From Vanilla planifolia (lineage: Eukaryota > Streptophyta > Magnoliopsida > Asparagales > Orchidaceae): a stretch of DNA of 64,000 nucleotides. The stretch covers positions 3,779,569 to 3,843,568 of the forward strand of contig CM043875.1 of NCBI GenBank assembly GCA_023846275.1, in the 5' to 3' direction. Positions 24,981 to 45,000 of the stretch are shown one piece after another (within the stretch, counting starts at the first letter, position 1; each line of letters begins with the position of its first letter). Made by a program: the position numbers and the translations under genes. The notes below the pieces were generated by a model that did no database searches, was not told the DNA's origin, and saw only the letters and a program-made list of their open reading frames with translations.

Positions 24981-26985
24981 CTTCCCACGAATCCCTCGAT
25001 GCATGAACGAAAACCTGGTTGCGTAGGAGACCTTCCCTTCGATCTCTGTAGTCCCAAGCATAACGCGAGGCACCAAGATCGGAGGTTCTTATGGGCATTG
25101 AGGGCCAGCGAAGTCGAGTCGTATGGTCAACTACCCGGATTTGCCACCGACACGTGTCGATTCTAACTTTTCTTAATGATGATCCAAGGCAGGCTATCTG
25201 TACCGCACCACCCACGTTCCTAAAGTTATAGTGCGTAGTTGGCCACCATCGCTCGCAATTTGCCATCCTCTCATGGCACGTGGCACAAAGGGCTTCACCG
25301 TAGCTGGATCATGGTTGTAGCCCAAGCGTACGATCGGCCGGCCGGTGAAGCGGTCCCCGGTGGTCCATGCCGGGACGGACACTTCACGTCGCATCAGCTT
25401 TTCCGTCGGCCGACTGTCCCACGGTCAAACCGATGGCAGTCGTTCGACCGCTGGACATTGCATCTTATCTCGGATTAATCATTGGACTGGGTCAGTACCC
25501 AAGTTAATGGCTAACAAACACAGCGCAAAGAAGTTCCCATGCTTAGTTCCAAAATCCTAGTTTGTTATGGGACCTATGGTGAAGCTCTGTTGCTTTTGTT
25601 TGTTGAATAACAAAATAGCATAGAGCCTTTATTTTAAATGGCTTATTTATTTGTTGATTTAATAATACTTATTGATATAAATTATAGATTTTTATAAATA
25701 AAACAAAAAATTGTTTTAATTGAAACTCTATGATAAATTATAGATTAGAGAGAAGAAAGAGTTTTGAGGTATCCAAATTGAAGATGAGTAAAAAAAAGAT
25801 AATTTTTATCAAAAAAATTAACGAAGAGAAAAAAGTATCAAAAAATATTAAGATATAATGTATTTTGTCAAATTATATTTATTGTAATCAATTCGTTTTG
25901 TTAATTATTTATGTTGTTATCTAAATTATGCGTTTTGACGGTTTAATTATTGTTACAGAAATTGATATTATAAAATAAATTTATTCTTGTACATGAGAAT
26001 TTTTAGATGTCATTTGATTATAATTATATAACATTCTATATGAATGTCATTGACATGATTAAATTAATTATAACTATTGGAATAATAGCTTAGTCATTGA
26101 TGATATTATTGTATATTTATTAAGATTAAGTATTAATTGTTGATATGGGAGTCAAAATATTTTAATTGTTATGATAAAAAAATTAATTATTAATGATATA
26201 ATTGAATTATTTATGATAATTAAGACAATAAATTTAATCATTCATGATGTAATTGAATTAATTACACTAGTTGAATCTACCATAATCAAAGAGATTGATA
26301 AGAGTTTCACATATTTAGCATCTATTTAGTAAACTAGATCAAGGTTGCTTAATGAAAGATGGTATTTGCACATTTTATGCCATTGACTTAAGGATCGTAA
26401 AAAGCAAATCGCAATGGTTTGGCTTCAGAATTTTGATTGATCTAGCCTCAAGGCTATGCGTTGAAAGTGTTGCCCTTTAGGTTATTTGTGATAACATGCT
26501 AGTCTCGAATGGTTCTAAGAAATTGATAACATGTTGCTTAAATTTTAATTAATGATTTAGATTTGACAAGTGAAAATATATATTTATAAGGAGTTAATTG
26601 TATTTTTTTATATTGTTTTGATGATATATGAAAAAATAGAAAGTAATATAATTTAAAATTTTAAAATTGATAAGGTTATTAATTTACTTGATATTAGTAA
26701 TGATGACATTTTTTTTCTTCTAAATTAATAAAAAAAACTAAACAAAATTAGTTTTCACCAACCAACTATTAAAATTTTTAAAAAATGAATAACCATTTTA
26801 TATGTTGCATGTAGTTTAAGATAATTTTCTTTTAATAGAAACATTCACAAAGAAAAAGAGAATATATTAAAATAAAAAAAGTTCAAAAGTAAACAACAAA
26901 TATAAAATATCCTTTAGTCATTACTAAATATTTACAAATAATTCATTTGTTCTATTTCATTGATGTAAACTTTATCAGTATAAGT

Positions 26986-27021
<36 letters not shown>

Positions 27022-27460
27022 TATAAGTTATGATTTATTTACGTTTTGTGCAATTAAACATTTAAGATATGGATCTCATTTTCATCAATTTTAAAAAATA
27101 CTCTCATATTTCCATCGTTTCAATCATAATTATTTTCTAAAATATTCTAATAATTTAAAACTAAAATATAAATGATGTAAGAAAAGTAATAAAAATCTAT
27201 CAAAATCATAAAAATAAAAATGAAAAACTTTTATAAAAACAAAAATACAAAATCATATTTTATAATATCATTTTTTAGTTAAATGATGAAACGAGTTGTC
27301 ATTTTCTACTGGATTTTTAAACGATTAAAAACAGCCGCATGGATCCTGATGGGGGTGGCATGGGACACGGTGGCGTGGGGCACGGAGCCACGTGACCGAA
27401 TCGAGCACCGATACACCGTTACGGAATCGTACCGTCTTCTTTGACTCGCTGCCCGCCTTT
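24981..27460. other. ACR8 upstream region, then AT-rich intergenic DNA
   Basis: Bases 24981-25500 are GC-rich and contain the ACR8 promoter and leader; I see no convincing TATA box. ORFs there are by-products of composition. From 25560 on the sequence is AT-rich with no gene. It includes the poly(T) insertion at 26978-27036. Confidence 0.5.
26978..27036. repeat. Poly(T) tract flanked by 16-base direct repeats
   Basis: The word GTATAAGTTATGATTT occurs at 26978-26993 and again at 27021-27036. Between them is an uninterrupted run of T (T-run from 26991 to 27020, 30 bases). This is the layout of a target-site duplication around a poly(A) tail on the minus strand, as left by a 5'-truncated retroposon insertion. 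Confidence 0.6.
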
Positions 27461-27550
27461 TTGCTTTATATATATTTTTTCTTATTTAACGAATTACAAC
27501 TGTCCGAGGCGGGAAAATGGTGACCTCCATGACGAGTTTGGCGCGCAAAA
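27389..27550 (+). promoter_or_regulatory. Promoter-like cluster: G-box, TATA box, two E2F-type sites
   Basis: A CACGTG G-box is at 27389-27394, a TATATATAT box at 27467-27475, an E2F-type site GGCGGGAAA at 27508-27516 and a second, TTTGGCGCGC, at 27537-27546. The 42-codon ORF starting at 27517 overlaps the cluster. No known gene follows. Motif matches are seen in the sequence; function is inferred. Confidence 0.35.
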
Positions 27551-27645
27551 TTGAGATCAGCTTGGATACTATAGACGCCTTATTTCTACACGGCAGTTGT
27601 ACATTCCGAAGAATCGCGATCTTTATGACCTTTGGATTTGACTAA
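27517..27645 (+). CDS. Unidentified 42-codon ORF behind a promoter-like region
   Basis: The ATG at 27517 is in good context (AAAATGG) and lies about 42 bases after a TATA box. The ORF encodes 42 residues, beginning MVTSMTSLARKIEIS, with no domain, signal peptide or membrane segment that I recognise. Its base composition is more balanced than the surroundings. It could be the start of a decayed gene, a true small protein or chance. I assign no function. Confidence 0.2.
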   Translation: MVTSMTSLARKIEISLDTIDALFLHGSCTFRRIAIFMTFGFD

Positions 27646-27931
27646 AATTGCTTTAGGATATGTATACACTTGGCATTTCGCCGCGGCCTGTGCAGGCGAT
27701 CCAAGAGGTTAGCTGTACAGAATTTTATGAAAGTGGCCTTCAGCCAGTCAGTTCTTTAAAAAAGGCATTTCGTGTCTGAAATTTTGTTTGATTTATTATT
27801 TTTTTAATTTTATAAAATTCGTCAAAATTAGCAAGTTAAATAAAAATATTAATTGAATTAAAGTTTATTTTTAAATAAGATATTTGTGTGAGTAGATGAA
27901 GTTTTAATAAAAGATATTTATTTGAGAATCA

Positions 27932-28760
27932 ATGAACCGTACTGCTCGCCGGTCGATCGTCGTCCTCGATCATTCTCGGCTACAGTGGAGCAGGTATCGT
28001 AATATTTTCCAGTTATACAGCAATTTGTTCAAATTAATTCTTGCTCGTTTGTTCTTCTTGTGTTAAACTTCGCGGGACTTTTGTTTTGCCGGCCATCGCA
28101 ACGTCATCTTTCGAGTTGATGTCATGCGCGGTAGTTGTCCGCTTTATTACTATGCCTGGAAAGAAATGCAAGAAATTTTCATCACCAACTTCGTGAGGGA
28201 TTGCTACGACAATCTAATTTCAATAAGTTAGTTTCATGATAAACCCTAAGTCAAGTTGGAGAAAGAATGATTGCTTAATTTTCATCATCGCTAATGCGTA
28301 CATTGTTGAAGAATTGGGGATTCAATGTGTGGGAGCAAAGTACATCCACATTATTGTTCCCAAGAATATCGTTTCTCAGTCAAGAAGAAATGGTCCAGAT
28401 GTGGAGAATGCTATGGCCACAAGCAAGCCAACGAAAGTAAAATAATAGGAATAGAGTGCAATAGGTGACTAATGCTTTGAAATAGCATATTTGGAGAGCC
28501 AAAGAATAATTTCTTTCCAACTTCATGTAGAGATGTCAAAGTTAACCATCATGATGATGAAGGAACCACATGATCATGATATGTTGTCTTTAGGAGAATT
28601 CACAAGGAGGAGCAATGGGAATAAAGTAAAAAGATCTACGTTTGTCCTTGGGTTTACCCACACCAAAGGAGCACAATGCTTGGTTGAATGTTAGACAAAT
28701 CACCAATGAGCGCTACAAGATCTCCTTAAGCGTCAAGTAAGGGGCCAATTACATAATGCA
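27932..28760 (+). pseudogene. Unidentified coding-like segment, possibly a transposase remnant
   Basis: Several short open stretches follow one another on the plus strand: from the ATG at 27932 up to a possible donor near 27993; 28124-28231 (35 codons, with CPLYYYAWKEM); 28236-28445 (69 codons); and 28491-28694 (67 codons, with STFVLGFTHTKG). The order of a W-containing block and a later THTK block is weakly reminiscent of plant Ptta/En/Spm transposases. The match is by eye and weak. No terminal repeats were found. It may equally be unrelated. Confidence 0.22.
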
Positions 28761-29860
28761 AGATTGGAGCACAAGCAAGAAGAGAACTTTTTGCAGTAAC
28801 TTCCTTTCACGGTTCATTGTTGTTTAGTTCTTGTACAATTGTATGCATTGTCCTTCTTTGTTGTGGAATCTTGTTATTTCTCATGAACAAAGTCAAGGTC
28901 TTATCTTATAAAAGGAAACCTTAACAGCTAAAGAATTTCTCTGTCAGCACAAAATGGTAAACATCCAGACTCATCACTCCAGCAATATGAAGCTTTCTAT
29001 CTTGTTCTGCTGATCTTCTCTTCAACCAGGCCAATGACCTACAAAAGTAGGAGATGATTATAACTCAAGGTGCTCTCTTTTCCTTTGTTTACATGAAGGA
29101 AACTTTCAATATAGCATTCTGTTTGGTGTGTTGAAAAAAAAGCAAATAGTAGGATTCAATGCAGCGTAGCACCTTGTTCACCAAATTAATAGGCACAAGG
29201 AGATAGAGGGATAGGTAAGGGCAAGAGATTCAAAACAAATCCATCTAATATTGCTTTAGCCTTAGTCTAGATACACTCCTATTTAGCATTAGTTTTTGGG
29301 TAGAGGCTGTTCAGCAAGTTTGAATTCCTTAAGGGTGGCATGATTAATTTTGGATCAGTTACATTCAAGTGAAGCAGCTCATTCTAACCATTTTTTATTT
29401 TTTATTTCTTACTGCTACACTATTGGGAATCAGAGAGACCGACAACATCATATGCTTTGTTTAACCGATTTGGAGAATCCATTGCTCAAAACCTACAAAT
29501 AAATGCTCCTCTGTCATCACTGTTTAATTGTTTGATTGAAAGGTACAAACTTGGTTAGTTGAGACCCCTTAAGTAGTTGTCACCTAATGGAACCGGTAGG
29601 CAGTTTAATTATTCTGTCAGATGATCCAATCTTCCAGATTCAATCTTCTACAATATGGAAGATTTTGCTTAACAATTCTTCAATCTTTCACTTGGAGATT
29701 GATCCTAGAAATAGTTGAACTTTCTTTAAATTCGTCCCTTTTCTATATTTGAATTGCTTCTATTTGTTGCAACATGGCTCTTTGTTACTCAATATGGAGT
29801 CAAATGGAGGCATTGCATACCCTTAGTCTCTTCCAATAATCACTTTGGTTAGAAAAATAT
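28761..29860. other. Intergenic DNA next to the copia remnant
   Basis: No gene recognised. The part nearest 29860 may hold the 3' end and LTR of the copia element on the minus strand, but I could not define an LTR border. Confidence 0.4.
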
Positions 29861-32400
29861 GGACTTTCTAGTGCTAAGGATTTCATTAATATCAATATTT
29901 CATCATTATTAATTCTTTGATATGATGATATTTGAGTTGTATATACTTTGTTCTTGGGCAAAAAAATGAATTACTTGTCAAGAAAATCATGATGACACTA
30001 TCATTGAACAATGCATTGTCATTTTGCTCATTGTAAATCTCTTTCAAAAAGTTTTCAACTATATCAATTACTTTCTAGCCTCAATCATAGCCATTTACTT
30101 GACCTCAGTGGTTAAAGTTGAAACACTCTTCTAAATTAAGCAATTCTACCTAAGATAAAGACATATTCCAGAGTATCATTCTTCTTATACAAGCATTCAT
30201 TGAACATGCATTTATATATCCCTATAAGAATACTTAAATTTTTTGGAGGCACAATGTCATACATGCAATGCCCTTAAAAGTATTTTTGTAAGAATAGCTT
30301 CCCAATGTTTCAAAACTAGATCCATTGTCTATTTGCTTATAACTTTTAATGCATAGACAATATCTAGTTTTGCGCATAGCATAACATACATTTTTATTTG
30401 TTTTTAATAATTATTTCTTTTAACAATTTGAGACGTCCTAATAGAATGCTTCTAGTTTTTGTATTTTTAATTCCAAATTTGCTTAACACTTTTATGATAT
30501 ATTTTTTTATGACAAAATGAGAATTCTTTGAAATTTAACCCTGATTATCATTATTTGAAGAATCTAATTATTAGTTTCTAGATTTTTCATTTCTAATTTT
30601 TTAAAAATTGATCCTTTAATCTACAAATTTCTCTTATACCATATTTTATTATGAACATATTCTCCACATAAAAATAATCGAGTATTACATTCACCAAAAT
30701 TCTTGAAATAATAATTGTTATCTATCTCACATCTTGTGTAATTTGTTCAGAAAACATGAAAATTATCAAATTTCATGTACAATTGACTTAGAACTTGTTT
30801 GTGACCACAAAGACTTTGCTTAAGTCTATACACAAGGTTTTCTTTACAAGTTAAAACCTTTTTGTTTTATGATGCATATGTCTTCCAAATAGTCATGAAG
30901 AAATGTAGTTTCAATATTTGGTTAAAGGCACAAACCTTTAATAGCCAAAATACCCAAAACTAATATGATGGTAGGTGGTTTGATTACAAGGGAGAAAATT
31001 TTAGTATAGTCAATGCATTTCTTCTTTCGAAAACATTTGGCTACTAATCTTGCCCCATATCTCTTGTTACAATCAATTTTTTTTGTAATTTTGTAAACAA
31101 TTAATTTGCAAAGCCTTTTTCGTATCTAGTAATGGACATTGCTTTAAGTTTGTTCTTTACTTGTGAATTGAGTTAATCTTGAATGAACAACTCTCACTTA
31201 ACAAAATCTTTAGCCAGTTGTTTTCCTTTTGTAATATTTTGGTTTATCAAAATTAGTCAAAAATGGATAATACAAAAATCTGAAATACTTGTGTATGGGA
31301 GGTGTACTTGATCTCCTTAAAGTGGATTTAGAATGAATTGCCACTGTATTGGATTCCTCAACATCTATGGTAATAGATTCAAGTTCTTCAGCATAGATTT
31401 CTTTTGAAACTCCCTCCAACTCAATCTTTTCTTGATCCTTTTGACTTATCATATTAGATCTTAAAGCATTTTGTCCTTGTATAAAACATTTTCACTGAAT
31501 TTTACATCTTCTATTATAATTATTTCTTTCCTTCATTCCAACAGCAATAACCAAAACAATTATTCCCATACCCTAATGAAATAATGCTTTACTGTTTTTC
31601 TTTTAATTTTTCTCTTTTTTTAAGCATTCATAAGCATACAAGAAACAATAAAAAACTCAAATAGTTGGAAGAATTTTACTTCATTTTCCATCCACTCTTC
31701 TAATATGCTACTTGGTTTACTTCATTTACCCATGCTGAGGATTTGGGCAAGCCTGCATGTAAGCACATGCTTTTGCACTTTTATTGAGAGTTCTCTTTAC
31801 CCTCTTAGCAATTCCATTCTATTGGGGACTTTGTAGCATTATTTTAACTATTTTGATCACATGTTATATATAGAAACTCTTTGCACTTAAAGCAATCCTT
31901 CTTGTTACCAATATTTGATATTTAGACACTTTATATTCAATCTTGTCTGAGTTTTCATCTCAAGCACCTCATATGTTTGAGAAATGCATTAGGTTGATTT
32001 ATTAAAAAAAGTCCATACCTTATTAATGGAATTATCAATAGAAGTAACATAATATCGCAACCCACTTCATGCGTTTAAGAAAAACACTAGGTTTATCTGT
32101 TATAAAAATTCCATACCTTCTTAATAGAATAATCAATAGAAGTAACATAATATTGCAATCCTCTAAGAGCATGTACTAAGGATGTATCTCAAACATTTAC
32201 GTGAACCAATTCCAATTTGTTTACATTAGTTTTCATTTACTTTTTGAGAAATTAACTCATCTTTGTTTGCCTATGATTCAATCCTCATGAAGATCTATTT
32301 CGATAGAGTTTAGCCTAGGCAATAAGCATCTTGATACCATTTTCATTCCCTTTTGATGCAACACTGCCTACCATCCACACAACATCATATGTCCTAGGTA
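29860..32400 (-). mobile_element. Ty1/copia pol remnant (integrase, reverse transcriptase, RNase H)
   Basis: Reading from high to low coordinates, the copia order is clear despite many stops. An integrase core piece contains YYVTSIDYSIKKVWNF near 32145 to 32100, then SPQ followed by a stop and NGIAKRVKRTLN near 31830 (family form TPQQNGVAERKNRTL). A GYGNNCFGY motif is near 31570. A charged linker is open at 31210-31452. Reverse transcriptase has GARLVAKCF near 31055, TTFLHDYLED near 30900 and LYMKFDNF near 30780. RNase H has RPDIVYALKVISK near 30370 and RTKYIQLKYHHIKEL near 29940. The element is dead. LTRs were not identified. Confidence 0.75.
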
Positions 32401-33622
32401 TTTATGGTGTTAATAGTGTATTTTTATCAATCATATGTTTTACTTTTATGTTATATGGTCATATTTATACTCATGATACCATTTGGATGACTAATTAGGT
32501 TATGAGAAGCTGTAAGTAATTTGGAATTATTTTGGATGTTTAGAGTTTTTTTGGATTGTATATGAATTAAAAGTTTTGGTTCCATGACTATTTTTCTGCC
32601 ATTAAAACTTATTTATGTCAAATATTCAATTATATAAATTTACTTATCTAACAACAAAAGTCATCAACTTTATCTTTATACCATTTTGTCAGTCTATACC
32701 ACTTTATAAGTTTATTTCAGTAGGAATTTATTGTTATGAAGTTAAAATTTTGGTTATTTACAAGTAAACAATAGATAATTTCGAAATAGTTTTGAAATTC
32801 TAAATTCGTTTCTTTGAAAAGCAAGCATCAAACTTCATTTCGATAGAAGATTCATTTCAAAATTCATTTATGTCAATATTGTATTTTTTCTCATGTAAAA
32901 CTTCTATTTTGAAAAATCAATTTTGAAAATGTACTCTATAAACCTCCATAGACTCAAAAACTTGATATCAAGTAAGGGCCATTGTTTGCAAATTGAGTTT
33001 CAAATAGACTATTCAAAAATTTCTTCTTTTTAAACTCACAAAACACTAAAGTTACAGCAAAATTTTTATCAAGACTTTTTTTTGTCACATAGAATTCTTT
33101 TTGCAAGAACTCTTTTTTAAACATCTTTTCTAACTTTATAAGCTATTCTCAAACAATAAAGAGAAAAGTTTTTTATGTTATGCTAGTATATTTTGGTTTA
33201 GTTTGTTGAACACAACCACTGGGGATTAATATGCATGATTTAACAGGTTACAATTGATAGTTATACTACTGTATGATGGACTCATTATTTCATGCATGCA
33301 ATGTTAGTTTGAGTAGCATAAACTCAAGTCAATTTAATGTACAAGCAACTCTCTGTGGAAAACTGTTTTGGAAATGTCTAATTGAGGTGTTTCATTATTT
33401 GTTCAAAAATTTTTTTATTTCCTTTTTGATGGCAGTACATCCCAAGGTTGATTCTAGAAACGTTAGCCAAATAAGTTTTTTTTTTTATGGTTTGGATTGT
33501 AAGCAATAAACAAGAACTTCTACATCATGAGGTTCACATCCCTGTTTTAATATTGTTGAAGAAGCAGTTGCTTCTATCCTAGATGAATGGATCCTCTATA
33601 TTGCTCGATCCCCACATACTTT
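32401..33622. other. Region between the copia remnant and the ABCC gene
   Basis: AT-rich, no coding signal that I can support. The end nearest 33622 should contain the 3' untranslated region and poly(A) site of the ABCC gene on the minus strand. Confidence 0.5.
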
Positions 33623-41653
<8,031 letters not shown>

Positions 41654-41886
41654 GTTTATCTAGTTAAGGAGCTGCACTGGAATGATAAACGGCTTGTTTT
41701 CACTTCTCCAGATAGAAACGTTCGTGTTTAGTTGCTGCAGCAGATATAAAACACAAGTCTTTACTACTTTCTCTTCATGCAACTGCTAAGTTGTCACGCA
41801 GGAAGATCCCTGTAACAAGATTGATCAGAGGAGCTTGTAAGGCAGAGAAAGAGAGAGCAGAAGAGGAAGACCACGAGGAGGGGTGG

Positions 41887-41892
41887 TTTATA
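41887..41892 (-). promoter_or_regulatory. Candidate TATA box of the ABCC gene
   Basis: TATAAA on the minus strand, in the context CTATTATAAACC, followed about 30 bases later by a pyrimidine-rich leader. A second TATAAA at 41976-41981 is also possible. With the second, the leader would include a 62-codon upstream ORF beginning at 41963. Confidence 0.4.
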
Positions 41893-41977
41893 ATAGAAAG
41901 GATGACGATGCTGTGGACCAGTGGGTCCCCTGTCGCCCTCTCACTGGAGAATAGATTAAGCATGGGGATCTGGCGTT

Positions 41978-42030
41978 TATAAGGGAGATGCGGAGCTACC
42001 CATCTTCAATTGAGGACTCACATGGCGGTA
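41978..42030 (+). promoter_or_regulatory. Possible divergent promoter and two-codon first exon
   Basis: On the plus strand TATAAG (41978-41983) is followed 39 bases later by ATGGCG and a perfect GTAAGT donor at 42028. This could be the start of a plus-strand transcript diverging from the ABCC gene. I could not identify its next exon, so it stays a candidate. Confidence 0.22.
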
Positions 42031-45000
42031 AGTCTTACTTCTTTCTCCGTCCTTTTTAGCTATGTGTTCTATGTTTTGTTTTGCTTTTAATTTGATATCA
42101 CTCGAATGCTTTGATTTTTGGAAATACTTCGATTCGATTCTACAATCTCTTATGATTATTGAACAGTAGTAATGTCCAGTGAGCCAACGAAAAATATAAC
42201 TTTTGATTCATATCGGATACTGTTTTGACAACTTATGATAATATTGAAAATCTTTCGGTTAAGTGCCCATAGGGTAGCAACTCCATGATACGTGAAACAA
42301 ACGTTACCTGCTTTTAAATATCTTAAATATTATTGGTCTCAGCTCCTACTGATTTTGTTTTTTCTGTGATTCCCTCAGATGGGACCATCGTTTGGGTTGT
42401 AGTTGGGACTATATAGGTTTTTTGTTTGAGTAAGGGGGTTGAAATAGTGATGTATACTTAATAGAAAATCTATATACAAAGTAAAAGTTAAGTGAAACTT
42501 TTGCAACTCTTTTTGATAGCATCCGTTTTTTTTTAGATATTTATAGATATAATAAGATTATCAAATTAAGTAATTTTTCAAGATTATAACAAAATAATCA
42601 AATAAAGCAAAAATAAATTGTCAAATAAATAATAAAAAGAGACGAGATTTTTAGGTGATTTGTCTTAGCAATAACCTTGCGTTTACTCACAAGTGACCCG
42701 CTTGAGCACCATCATCCAAATCACTTTTTCTCGTAGTTCAATATAAAAAACCAAGTACAATCCAAGATTTTCCATTGGATTAATCACAACGTTGTCGTGA
42801 GCTCAATTAATCCTCTTTACGTTCAACAGTCAGGAGTCGGACCAAAAGAATCAAATCACAAGAATTAGTACAAAGCATAAGCTCATATAACAATAAAAAA
42901 TATAGAAATACAAGCATCTAATTATGGATTGAATAATAGAATTACATATGTATTCAATAGGTTTGTGATGTGAGAAGTGTATATATGAATTTTCACTAGA
43001 TATCTTCTTTAAGATATAGAGATGAAATCCCTTCAACTATCACTCTTGCATATGTAGATTTAGCAAGGATTACTTCTAACACTCTAGAAGGCATTAGAGT
43101 ATGTTTCCAATCTATTTTAAAAACTTTATCAATCCTATTTTATAGTTTTTAAGGGTTTATATAGTATAGGATCACATAGAAACTTCCAAAAACAATCTTA
43201 TTGATTATAAACCCTTCTAATGGTTATATTTATAAAAAAAATTAGTCATTACAAATTCTATGCTTTCCATGTGTATCGTATGATTATATTTTCTATAATG
43301 TATGATTCTCTTGGGTTTCAGGTGCTTCTAGTTGGCTAACACATGCACTTGGGGTGGAGTGAGGCATGTGGTGCGATGCACGCATGTGCAGGTAGTGTAG
43401 ATTCTACCATTGATGCAAGATGATTTGCTAAAACTTATTTTAGCTCTTAAACAACTAAGAATGATTTAGGTGCAAGCAATATATCCATGTAAAGGCTTAC
43501 CCAAAGGTGTTATATGTTTAGAATAAAAAATCTTAGGATCGTCGGCAAGTAAGAACTTTTTAAAAGCTAAGAATTTGTATCGATTTTAACATAAGGGATC
43601 TCAACCTAAAGAAAAAATAGTTTTAAAAATACACATCCAATCAATTGTGTTGGTGGTGAAGTGGCAAGGTACACACACAAGTGGAGTTCGTAGAAGCTCA
43701 AACAAGAAATCACATGATGATTTGCAAAAACTGGAGAATTGGACACAACGATTAAATTTTTTGAAATATGAAATAGAGCAGCTAAGCACTTTCCTGGTGA
43801 TTTGATGTTTTTTATGGATGTTAAATAATGGATTAGGATCTCTCCTTTTGAGTCTCTTGCATGCCTTTCCAATACACTTTTGAAATCACATCATTGTATT
43901 TTTTTTTGTCAACAACACGCTCATATCACACAAGCTTGGTAACAAAAATTCTTCATTTTATTAAAAAATATTCATCCTCTTACAATATGATGAGTATCTT
44001 TATTTATAAAGACATAAAAGATAGAATAGTATTTGTTAATCAAAAATGCAAAAAGATATTTAGGAATACTAAGGGATATATTTTAAAATTCTAAAAGATG
44101 TTTTAGAATTTCAAAAATCACCACAAATTACAAAAGAAATAATTTAAATTTTTTCAAAAAACAAACTTGAAAAGCTGCAAAATTAATTGACATAAGTAGT
44201 TCCCAAACAAGTTGTACGTTTTAAGCGTCTGTAATAGTGAGTGGCAAAATAGCGTGGGCACGATCGGTGCGATGCGGTCAAAAGGCACGATGCTTCCAGT
44301 TCAGTTTTCAAGTAGGTGTGGGTCGGGTAGAACAGCATGGGTTGGCACGGGTCAAACATATCAGCCAAGTTCATTTGGTTACTGCGTGTCACGCGGGAGA
44401 GTGGGAGAGGGCTACAACAATGGTAGTTGTTGGTGGCGGTATGACGGCATATGGCAATGGGAATAGCCTAAAAACTTAATTTTAAACTTTTTTGAAGTAA
44501 TTTTCTACCAAATTTTGTACTGACAGATTATGGAACGACTGAAAGAATGACTTGTTGTACTAAATTCAAAGCTGAAAATATTTGAAAAGCTTCTAATTGA
44601 TCTTCAAACGACTTAAAATAAAGTGTTGATGTGAAAAAACTTAACAAACTGATGAAAAACAAATTAAAATGTGTAATAAATAATGATGAGCTGTTATTGA
44701 CCCTCACAATGATAATGATAACAAAGATTAATAAGAAGTAGAGGGGGTCAATCCTAACACGGTCCCAAGTCCGAATAGGACTAGTATGTCTCAAAGTAGA
44801 ACATTTACATGATGCATTTGACACTTCTGTGTCAACCATGTTACGACAGCTATAGTAATTTAAACATTTCCATTTTGAACTTTTTCAATTACTCATATAT
44901 AACCATGGTGAACATATTGTACAATCTAATCATTAGGTCATATTTAACCCCAAAATTATAATCCAAATTTTATAGGACTTTAAACAATCATAGTTTCATT

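Noticed and set aside
41775..41963. 62-codon ORF upstream of the ABCC start, as a gene of its own
   Set aside because: It lies in the promoter or leader of the ABCC gene and has no known domain. At most it is an upstream ORF.
44212..44479. Overlapping 80-codon ORFs in a GC-richer patch
   Set aside because: Several frames are open together, codon use is not biased and no family is recognised. It looks like composition.
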